Shown: positions 1-5,095 of the stretch, one piece after another | How the letters are laid out: every line of letters starts with the position of its first letter | Numbering within the stretch: the stretch's first letter is position 1 | Translations under genes and position numbers: made by a program | Notes under the pieces: model-generated | What the model was told of the DNA's origin: nothing | The model's input: the letters and a program-made list of their open reading frames with translations, nothing else | Database searches by the model: none | Assembly (NCBI GenBank): GCA_965370435.1 | Contig: CBDUUP010000105.1 | Span: forward strand, 1-11,912 | Reading direction: 5' to 3' | Length of the DNA: 11,912 nt | Source: CBDUUP01 sp965370435 | GTDB taxonomy: Bacteria; Chloroflexota; Anaerolineae; Anaerolineales; UBA11579

Positions 1-86
1 AAATAATAATGAGTTTAGGTTTATATCCTGACTTTTTCAAATTGATTATTTTGATAAACAAACTATTTACATAACGGAGAATGATA

Positions 87-617
87 ATGGACCATCGCGA
101 TAAAAAATCAATGCTCAAGGAATTAAAGCGTATTGGAGGCACTGAAGTCGCTCAAACGCAAACAGTGATTCCATTGAAAGGAGAGCAAGCGGAAACCGTA
201 AAGAAAACATTTTTGGATTTATTGAACCAACGCCAAATTCCAGGCGTAGTTATCAAGCAAATGGAAGGTGAACTAGATTACACCCTCATTCAAAAAACAA
301 TATTGAAAAATGAATCGGCGATGATGGCCGTCCGGATCGGGTCCTATGGAAATGACCTGATTTTGGAAATGCGACACCATGAAAGTTCACAAAAACATGC
401 GTTAGGGTGGCTCATAATTACAGTTGTTGGCGTTTTTTTCTTTTGGACCGGGTTTGGGTTTGTAGCTATGATAGTTGGGTTTTGGATGAGTAGAAACATG
501 ACTCTATCAGGACCTGAGGTAGAAGAAAGCCAATTGCTAAAAGAAATTGTGACCGAGACACTATTCCAAGCTCTTGAAAATTGCGAAATTAGCCCCACCG
601 GTGGGTGGGACGAATAA
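87..617 (+). CDS. Small AT-rich membrane protein of unknown function
   Basis: I do not recognise this family. Starting from the ATG at 87 the product is 176 residues. An in-frame ATG at 81 is also possible, but the ribosome site GGAG at 76-79 lies only 1 base from it and 7 bases from the ATG at 87, so 87 is preferred. The first 100 or so residues are soluble, charged and mixed helix/strand in character. Residues about 105-135 are strongly hydrophobic and aromatic (GWLIITVVG, then VFFFWTGFGFVAMIVGFW), enough for one long or two short membrane spans. A soluble acidic tail of about 40 residues follows. There is no signal peptide, so both ends are probably cytoplasmic with a membrane hairpin between. 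The gene is clearly more AT-rich than most of the window, suggesting separate ancestry. Coding status is well supported by length and ribosome site; function is unknown. Confidence 0.75.
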   Translation: MDHRDKKSMLKELKRIGGTEVAQTQTVIPLKGEQAETVKKTFLDLLNQRQIPGVVIKQMEGELDYTLIQKTILKNESAMMAVRIGSYGNDLILEMRHHESSQKHALGWLIITVVGVFFFWTGFGFVAMIVGFWMSRNMTLSGPEVEESQLLKEIVTETLFQALENCEISPTGGWDE

Positions 618-648
618 CATTCCCATAGATAACTGGTAGCCTGTTTTA

Positions 649-677
649 CACCAACACTGCACTATCTAGTGCTGGTG
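649..677 (-). terminator. Hairpin downstream of the OYE-family gene
   Basis: Arms 649-658 and 668-677 (CACCAACACT / AGTGCTGGTG) are complementary over 10 bp with a 9-base loop. The single mismatch is A-C if read as plus-strand RNA but a G-U wobble in minus-strand RNA, so it folds better in the transcript of the minus-strand gene ending at 751. It lies about 75 bases past that stop. There is no U-tract after it, so it may be a 3'-end stabilising hairpin or a Rho-assisted stop rather than a classic intrinsic terminator. Confidence 0.4.
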
Positions 678-750
678 CAATCAACAAACAAGCCTAATTT
701 CTGGTCGCCTAATCACCTGGTTGCCTTGGTGACTGCTTACCTTTCACCGG

Positions 751-1857
751 TTAATTTTTCTCAACCACCTTCTCATGCGGACACTTGCACTCGATCCCCT
801 CCCCGTCGCTCTCCGGCCAGCAGTTATTCGACGAGAGACAGCGAGATTTGTCCTGAAGGCCTTGGCGCATCCGGTTGGGGAAGTCCGGCTCGGTGATGAG
901 GGGGCGGCACAGGGAGATGAAGTCAACCTCGCCGCCGTCCAACACCCGTTCCATCACCTTCTGGGAGCGCATCCCGCCCACCAGGATGATGGGTAAATCC
1001 GTGACCGGGCGCGCTCTCTGGGCGAAGGGGAGGAAGTAGGCCTCCCGGTCTTCCGAGCGGATCCCCTTGCGGGAGCTGACGATCTCCCCCCCGCTGAACC
1101 CCGCGCTGATCTCCAGGCCGTCTATCCCCATCTCCGCCAGAGCGGCCACGACCTGGGTCCCCTCCTCCAGAGTCAAACCGCCCTCCTTGCCGTCCACCAT
1201 GCCGAATTTTATCAGCACGGGAAAATCCGGCCCAACCTGCTCCCGGACGGAGGCGGCCGCGCCTCGCAAGAAGCGCATCCGGTTCTCCAGGCTCCCGCCC
1301 CATTGGTCGGTGCGGCGGTTGATGTAGGGCGAGAGGAATTGGCTGTTCAGATAGCCGTGCGCCCCGTGGATCTGGACGCCGTCGAAACCGGCCTCCTTGA
1401 CCCGCCGAGCCGCCTGCCCGAAGGCGTCCATCATGATTTCAATTTCATCCAGCGTGATCTCCCGCGCCGCCCGCCTTCGCTTGGAAGCCTCCACCACCGA
1501 GGGCGCGATGGCCTCCTCCACCGCTTCCAGGTCGCACTGCAACCCGCCGTGGTTGATCTGCACCACGGCCTTGCCCCCCTCCTGATGAACCGCCTCGGCC
1601 AGTTCAGCAAGGCCGGGGATCAGGTCATCGCTGTAGACACCGATCATCTCGGGGTGGGCTTTCCCGGAGGGGTGGACGTACATGTGGCCGGTGATGATGA
1701 GACCCACGCCGCCTTGAACCAGCTCGCGATACATGGCGGTCAATTGAGGCAAGGGCCTGCCCTCGGCGTCGCTCATGCGCTCGGCGGTGGCCGACCGCAC
1801 CAGGCGGTTGGGAAGGGAAAGCGTTCCAATTTGGGCGGGGGTGAAGAGATTGCTCAT
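751..1857 (-). CDS. NADH:flavin oxidoreductase, Old Yellow Enzyme family
   Basis: A 368-residue FMN-dependent TIM-barrel ene-reductase-type enzyme, predicted cytoplasmic. The ATG at 1857 is chosen because AAGGAG (complement of 1862-1867) precedes it by 4 bases; the longer frame to 1902 would start at about the inferred transcription start. Visible family marks are PNRLVRSATAE at 16-26, QINHGG at 100-105, the HGAHGYLNSQFLSP block at 164-177 with substrate-binding H164/H167 and the likely proton donor Y169, RRTDQWGGSLENR at 181-193, and phosphate-binding VGGMRS at 293-298. The length fits the single-domain OYE class; the C-terminal FAD/NADH domain of 2,4-dienoyl-CoA reductase is absent. The tail holds C340, C346, C357 and C359 in an arrangement resembling the Fe-S site of that reductase, but the second cysteine is Ser343, so an intact cluster is doubtful. 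Substrate cannot be told from sequence. Confidence 0.93.
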   Translation of the reverse strand: MSNLFTPAQIGTLSLPNRLVRSATAERMSDAEGRPLPQLTAMYRELVQGGVGLIITGHMYVHPSGKAHPEMIGVYSDDLIPGLAELAEAVHQEGGKAVVQINHGGLQCDLEAVEEAIAPSVVEASKRRRAAREITLDEIEIMMDAFGQAARRVKEAGFDGVQIHGAHGYLNSQFLSPYINRRTDQWGGSLENRMRFLRGAAASVREQVGPDFPVLIKFGMVDGKEGGLTLEEGTQVVAALAEMGIDGLEISAGFSGGEIVSSRKGIRSEDREAYFLPFAQRARPVTDLPIILVGGMRSQKVMERVLDGGEVDFISLCRPLITEPDFPNRMRQGLQDKSRCLSSNNCWPESDGEGIECKCPHEKVVEKN

Positions 1858-1910
1858 AGGACTCCTTGTACTCATAGGAATTTCAGATTTTGTAAAGCAC
1901 ACACCAGCAT

Positions 1911-1939
1911 ATTATACAACTCAATTTCCAACATTTCGA
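1911..1939 (-). promoter_or_regulatory. Promoter of the OYE-family gene
   Basis: Read on the minus strand: TCGAAA (1934-1939), 17-base spacer, perfect TATAAT (1911-1916). Transcription would begin near 1904, about 45 bases before the ATG at 1857. This excludes the in-frame ATG at 1902 as a practical start. Confidence 0.65.
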
Positions 1940-2041
1940 CATACTTCATTCGACAGTTTCAACCGTTGACCTAATGAAACATACCTCCCACAGGAAATTA
2001 ACAAGACCCATCCAAGCGAAAGCATCTCCGCTTGAAGACTC

Positions 2042-2076
2042 TTTCGCGTTTTTCGCGCCCTTTCGCGCATTTCGTG
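2042..2076. repeat. Four helically phased TTTCGYG repeats
   Basis: TTTCGCG occurs at 2042-2048, 2051-2057 and 2061-2067, with a variant TTTCGTG at 2070-2076. The spacing is 9, 10 and 9 bases, close to one DNA turn. It lies between the GltD-like gene's hairpin and the OYE promoter. Its complement (CACGAAA, CGCGAAA) resembles the CACGAAGGCGC block of the dyad at 8290-8338, so it may be a decayed member of the same intergenic repeat family. Confidence 0.5.
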
Positions 2077-2088
2077 TTCCAAACGCCA

Positions 2089-2112
2089 ACGACCCCGCCT
2101 AAGCAGGGTCGT
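2089..2112 (-). terminator. Hairpin terminator of the GltD-like gene
   Basis: The arms are 2089-2098 and 2103-2112. In minus-strand RNA they pair over 10 bp (ACGACCCUGC with GCGGGGUCGU, one U-G wobble) around a UUAG tetraloop, 27 bases past the stop of the GltD-like gene. On the plus strand one position is a mismatch, so the minus-strand transcript is the likely context. The following sequence is only mildly T-rich. Confidence 0.55.
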
Positions 2113-2138
2113 CATAGTCTCAAATCAAAGCCCAATCC

Positions 2139-3566
2139 TCAGCGCAGATACTCATCCATAGCCTCGGCGGCTCGGCGGCCCGCGGTCATGGCGGTGACCA
2201 CCAAATCAGGGCCGGTTACGGCGTCGCCACCGGCGAAAACGCCGGGACGGGAAGTTGCGCCGGTCTCGGAGTCCGCCACCACCAGACCCCATTTATGAGT
2301 CTCCAGGTCGGGGGTGGTTTTGCTCAGGGTCTCATCGGGCCAATAGCCAATACCTAGGATGGCAGTGTCCACGTCGATGACAAAGTTGCTGCCCTCGATA
2401 GGCACCGGCCGCCTCCGCCCGCTGTCGTCCGGCTCGCCCAGTTCCATCTGGAGACATTCGATCCCAGACAGCTTGCCGTCCTCTCCAGCGATGAATTGCA
2501 CCGGCTGAGTCAGGTAGCGGTATTCGGCGCCCTCTTCGCGGGCCATCTTGCGGTCTTTCACCCCGCCGGGCATCTCGTTCTCGGTGCGGCGGTAGACGCA
2601 GGTCACTTCTTCCGCGCCCAGACGGAGCGCGGTGCGCAAGCAGTCGGAGGCCGTGTCGCCGCCCCCCACCACAACCACTCGCTTGCCCGGATTCAGCGGT
2701 CCCTTCAAATCTTTAGGCAGATACTTCTTGTCCACGTTGCCGCGGATCAAGAAATCGGTGGCCTCATGAACGCCGGGCAGATCTTCGCCGGGGATATCCA
2801 TCTTGGCGTCAATCCCAACGCCCACCCCCACGAAAACCGCATCAAAGCCCTCGGCGAAAAGATCGTCAATGGTTTTGTCTTTACCAATAAATGTGTTGAA
2901 AACGAACTTCACCCCCGCCTTCTCCAGATCTTTGACCCGGGATAGCACAACCCCTTTCTCCAGCTTGAAATTGGGGATACCGTAGAGCAGCAATCCGCCC
3001 GGGCCGGGCTTGGAGTCAAAGATCGTGACCGCGTGGCCGCTCTGAATCAACATATCCGCGCATGCCAAACTGGCCGGGCCTGCGCCCACACAAGCCACCC
3101 GCTTACCGGTCGGCGCGGCCTTGACCATTTCAATCGCCCCCACCTGCCGTTCGTAATCGGTCACGAATGCTTCCAGCGCCCCGGTCTGGACCGGCTCGCC
3201 TTGTTTGTTGCGCACACAGGATCCCTGGCAAAGCTGCTCGTGAGGGCATACCCGCCCGCATATCTCCGGCAAGGAGCTAGTCTCGCGGTAGAGCTGGGCT
3301 GCCTCCAGGAACTCTCCTTGCTCGATCAGCCACATGGCCGAGGGGATGTCATTGTCCGCCGGACAGGCGATGACACAGGGCGCCGGGTCGGGGCAGTGAA
3401 TGCAGCGGGAAGCCTCGTACTTGGCCCGTTCTTCATCGAAGGGGATGACGACATCTTCAAAATCAGCCACCCGTTCCGCCGATGGCCGGATGTCCAGATC
3501 AAAAAAGGATATCCGCACTCGTTCTTTGCGATCAATAGCCAGAGAGCCGCTGGGAATTTTTTGCAT
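2139..3566 (-). CDS. GltD-family FAD/NAD(P)H, Fe-S oxidoreductase (glutamate synthase small subunit-like)
   Basis: A 475-residue protein of the glutamate synthase beta-subunit family, which passes electrons from NAD(P)H through FAD and [4Fe-4S] clusters to a partner. The start is firm: AGGAGA (complement of 3573-3578) lies 6 bases before the ATG. The N-terminal cluster domain has C55-x2-C58-x5-C64-x3-C68 and C103-x3-C107-x5-C113-x3-C117. An FAD Rossmann motif VGAGPAS is at 160-166, an NAD(P) motif VVVVGGGDTASDC at 297-309, and the closing GVFAGGDAVTGPDLVV block at 442-457. All key parts are present and the length is normal. No glutamate synthase large subunit gene is adjacent. It may serve a distant GltB, or be a stand-alone paralogue of the NfnL/sulfide dehydrogenase type. 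It sits downstream of an Lrp-type regulator gene on the same strand and upstream of an OYE enzyme; the three appear to be separate transcripts. Confidence 0.9.
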   Translation of the reverse strand: MQKIPSGSLAIDRKERVRISFFDLDIRPSAERVADFEDVVIPFDEERAKYEASRCIHCPDPAPCVIACPADNDIPSAMWLIEQGEFLEAAQLYRETSSLPEICGRVCPHEQLCQGSCVRNKQGEPVQTGALEAFVTDYERQVGAIEMVKAAPTGKRVACVGAGPASLACADMLIQSGHAVTIFDSKPGPGGLLLYGIPNFKLEKGVVLSRVKDLEKAGVKFVFNTFIGKDKTIDDLFAEGFDAVFVGVGVGIDAKMDIPGEDLPGVHEATDFLIRGNVDKKYLPKDLKGPLNPGKRVVVVGGGDTASDCLRTALRLGAEEVTCVYRRTENEMPGGVKDRKMAREEGAEYRYLTQPVQFIAGEDGKLSGIECLQMELGEPDDSGRRRPVPIEGSNFVIDVDTAILGIGYWPDETLSKTTPDLETHKWGLVVADSETGATSRPGVFAGGDAVTGPDLVVTAMTAGRRAAEAMDEYLR

Positions 3567-3597
3567 TAACTATCTCCTGAAAATCTAAGCGTTGTTC

Positions 3598-3626
3598 CAC
3601 ATATATTAAATCGAATCCTACGTCAA
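3598..3626 (-). promoter_or_regulatory. Possible promoter of the GltD-like gene
   Basis: On the minus strand TTGACG (3621-3626) is followed after 17 bases by TATGTG (3598-3603), within an AT-rich run that also offers TATATG two bases earlier. The leader to the ATG at 3566 would be about 25 bases, including the ribosome site. The -35 box is good and the -10 box is weak. Confidence 0.45.
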
Positions 3627-3657
3627 GTCATCAGTTGCAGATGCCCTATAAATAAGG

Positions 3658-3669
3658 GGACAATTGTCC
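3658..3669. promoter_or_regulatory. Perfect palindrome GGACAATTGTCC, operator candidate
   Basis: A 12-bp perfect palindrome lies about 35 bases upstream of the candidate -35 box of the GltD-like gene, a usual place for an activator or dimeric repressor site. No protein can be assigned to it; the neighbouring Lrp-type regulator is one candidate, though this is not a recognisable Lrp consensus. Confidence 0.35.
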
Positions 3670-3730
3670 TAATATATTTATTCGATAAACGCGGGATCAT
3701 CCGATGATTGGCGAGATCATCTAGCAACGG

Positions 3731-3755
3731 CGCAAATTATATCTTATATTTTGCG
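3731..3755. repeat. Imperfect 11-bp dyad CGCAAATTATA / TATATTTTGCG
   Basis: Arms 3731-3741 and 3745-3755 match at 10 of 11 positions with a 3-base centre. It could be a protein-binding dyad or a small hairpin. It is AT-rich and outside any gene. Confidence 0.35.
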
Positions 3756-3772
3756 TAAATTGCATCCTGAAA

Positions 3773-3989
3773 CCTTAGCGTTTCGCAAGGAAAATTTAGC
3801 GCTTTATTGAATAACGTTAGTCGCTTCTTTCAAAATACAGTTATTGAAACTGTCAGGCCGATAGTTGGCTGTCAAGGCTCATTCGCAAAGATGCGCTAAG
3901 CCTTGCGAAGGTTGCTCAGGCTTCAATCCTGGTAAAAAATCAGTTCTCGAGGGCAAACTAAGTGATTTTACCAAACAACCTTCGCAAGG
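3773..3989. repeat. Cluster of alternately pairing inverted repeats with core TTCGCAAGG
   Basis: The core TTCGCAAGG is at 3782-3790 and 3981-3989, its complement CCTTGCGAA at 3901-3909, and a one-change copy at 3882-3890. Arm 3901-3914 is a perfect 14-bp complement of 3976-3989. Inside that pair, 3931-3942 (GGTAAAAAATCA) pairs with 3963-3972 (TGATTTTACC) with a 2-base bulge, giving one long nested hairpin. The block 3893-3909 (GCGCTAA plus CCTTGCGAA) is also the complement of 3782-3802 with a short insertion, so the middle arm can pair left or right but not both. The cores are small hairpins on their own (AACCTT-CGC-AAGGTT at 3977-3991; CCTTAGCG-TTT-CGCAAGG at 3773-3790). The pattern fits REP-like or MITE-like DNA. 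Confidence 0.6.
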
Positions 3990-4080
3990 TTGGCGGACAT
4001 CAATCTGTCGAATCATAATTGACATAACACTAGTCCACTTTTGCTCGTTCATGCAGCAACGCCTATCTCATACATTAAAT

Positions 4081-4569
4081 TTATGCCCAAATCCCCTGCC
4101 CTGGTGAAAATCTCTTTAACAGTGTCTTAGTAGATAAAAGTTTCAATTCAGTATCTTTGACTCCCTCAACCGTAGGAAGTTTTTTCGCAAGGAAATCCAT
4201 TAGATGGTGTTTATCCCGACAAACGACCTCGATGTGTAGATCATACCCGTTGGTTGCCAAGTTAATGTAAATTATCTCCTCAAAGGAAGCGATTCGATCA
4301 GTAATTTCTTGCAGGCGATAAAGGTTTACCTTGACGGATACTTGCGCCATAATGGCTAACCCTTTGAGCATCGGGTTATTGAGTGCCTCTACCTGAAGTT
4401 TTCCATCTCGAACTAGACGTTGATAGCGCTGACGGATAATTCCACTGGAGACTTTTAAACGTTGCGCAATCTGCGAAAAGGGTGTTTTTCCATCCTCATT
4501 CAGAATTTTTATTAACTGCGAATTTATATCGTCTACCTTTGTTATAGTATCGAGATCTTGAAAACTCAT
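4081..4569 (-). CDS. Lrp/AsnC-family transcriptional regulator
   Basis: A 162-residue DNA-binding regulator of the feast/famine (Lrp/AsnC) family, normally a dimer or octamer that senses amino acids. Residues about 13-60 form the N-terminal winged HTH (opening VDDINSQLIKILNEDGKTPF, then SQIAQRLKVSSGIIRQRYQRL). Residues about 72-148 form the ligand-binding RAM domain, with the usual GYDLHIEV strand at 108-115 and the GVKDTELKLL segment at 136-145. Length is typical. The start is set by AAGGAGG (complement of 4575-4581) 5 bases before the ATG, and a near-ideal promoter lies just upstream. Composition is AT-rich compared with the kinases next door. The GltD-like gene lies about 500 bases downstream on the same strand; Lrp control of gltBD is established in E. 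coli, so this enzyme is a reasonable but unproved target. Confidence 0.92.
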   Translation of the reverse strand: MSFQDLDTITKVDDINSQLIKILNEDGKTPFSQIAQRLKVSSGIIRQRYQRLVRDGKLQVEALNNPMLKGLAIMAQVSVKVNLYRLQEITDRIASFEEIIYINLATNGYDLHIEVVCRDKHHLMDFLAKKLPTVEGVKDTELKLLSTKTLLKRFSPGQGIWA

Positions 4570-4604
4570 CTGTGCCTCCTTCCGATTAGTTATTTATCCT
4601 CGCG

Positions 4605-4633
4605 ATAATATCACGCTTTGACACAAAAGTCAA
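4605..4633 (-). promoter_or_regulatory. Promoter of the Lrp-type gene
   Basis: On the minus strand TTGACT (4628-4633), a 17-base spacer and TATTAT (4605-4610). The start would fall near 4598, giving a leader of about 30 bases. The -10 box lies inside a GATATTATC motif; a GATATTATG copy recurs on the plus strand at 4697-4705, which could mark autoregulatory binding sites. Confidence 0.7.
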
Positions 4634-4734
4634 CATAATAATGATGATTAGTGATTGTTTATAAAGATATACTATCAAAACGTCATAATCTTTGCCGATA
4701 TTATGTCAAAATCATATTTTAAAGGGGGGTAATT

Positions 4735-4755
4735 ATGGAGAAAATATCTAACTAG
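4735..4755 (+). CDS. Six-codon leader-like ORF (MEKISN)
   Basis: A strong purine-rich ribosome site (AAAGGGGGG, 4721-4729) precedes an ATG that opens only six codons before TAG. A second ribosome site and ATG follow 33 bases later at 4788. The arrangement resembles a leader peptide, or the remains of a gene hit by a frameshift. Nothing proves it is translated. Confidence 0.2.
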   Translation: MEKISN

Positions 4756-4787
4756 CCACCTAACAGTGTTCAAAAGAGGAACTCGAA

Positions 4788-5006
4788 ATGAATACTTATT
4801 TCAAGATGAATTTCAATTTGGGGGGTTTGGCGACCAATGTCCCAGCGACTAAAGTCACACAAACGTTTACGAAGTCTGCCCGCGCCGACTTGACCATATT
4901 ATGGCAGACTTCGTATTTGTTGGCGCGACTTCAGTCGCTGTTTCGCCCCCGACAAGTCGGTGAGTTGGGTTGCACAAGAGACCAACTCAGCGTATACTTT
5001 GCATAG
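4788..5006 (+). CDS. Possible small ORF overrun by a hairpin element
   Basis: The frame has a good ribosome site (AGAGGA, 4775-4780, 7 bases before ATG). Only its first 18 codons come from unique sequence; from 4843 it reads through the long inverted-repeat element and then past the next operon's promoter. It is most likely a small gene truncated by insertion of the element, or a chance frame. I recognise no homology. Confidence 0.2.
   Translation: MNTYFKMNFNLGGLATNVPATKVTQTFTKSARADLTILWQTSYLLARLQSLFRPRQVGELGCTRDQLSVYFA
4843..4940. repeat. 98-base long-hairpin (MITE-like) element
   Basis: Nested inverted repeats span the element. The outer arms 4843-4858 (CAGCGACTAAAGTCAC) and 4925-4940 (GCGACTTCAGTCGCTG) match at 14 of 16; middle arms 4859-4863 and 4916-4920 match fully; inner arms 4868-4880 (TACGAAGTCTGCC) and 4903-4915 are a perfect 13 bp. 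The loop is 22 bases. Both outer mismatches become G-U wobbles in minus-strand RNA. There is no transposase, and no clear target duplication was seen. It lies between the tiny ORF start and the kinase operon promoter. Confidence 0.7.
4970..4998 (+). promoter_or_regulatory. Promoter of the two-kinase/regulator operon
   Basis: TTGCAC (4970-4975), a 17-base spacer and TATACT (4993-4998) match the housekeeping sigma consensus well. The start would be near 5005, leaving a leader of about 90 bases. It begins only 30 bases after the hairpin element and rules out the in-frame ATG at 4970 as the first kinase's start. Confidence 0.75.
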
Positions 5007-5095
5007 AATACTATTCGCGATTAGAAGGAAACATCGCCGCGAGAGTGAGCTTTGAACTCCCAAGCCAACCTCCTGATCGCGCCGAGACGAGAACC

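Larger units (their letters stand above)
3567..4080. other. 514-base gene-free region dense in palindromes
   Basis: I see no convincing gene here; the one plus-strand frame (3865-4107) is composed mostly of inverted repeat. The stretch contains the GltD-like gene's promoter, a perfect 12-bp palindrome (3658-3669), an imperfect 25-base dyad (3731-3755), and a cluster of TTCGCAAGG-type inverted repeats (3773-3989). It separates the 3' end of the Lrp-type gene from the 5' end of the GltD-like gene, both on the minus strand. Confidence 0.6.

Noticed and set aside
1303..1974. Long plus-strand frame (223 residues) opposite the OYE-family gene
   Set aside because: GC-rich antisense shadow; the minus-strand protein has clear family motifs throughout.
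3865..4107. 80-residue plus-strand frame between the GltD-like and Lrp-type genes
   Set aside because: No ribosome site worth the name, composed largely of the inverted-repeat cluster, and it runs into the 3' end of the Lrp-type gene.
4890..4919. Outward promoter inside the hairpin element (TTGACC, 18 bases, TATTTG)
   Set aside because: The -10 box is poor and overlaps the stem; the promoter at 4970-4998 is far better.
4970..5095. N-terminal extension of the first kinase to the ATG at 4970
   Set aside because: That ATG lies inside the -35/-10 promoter; transcription would start downstream of it.
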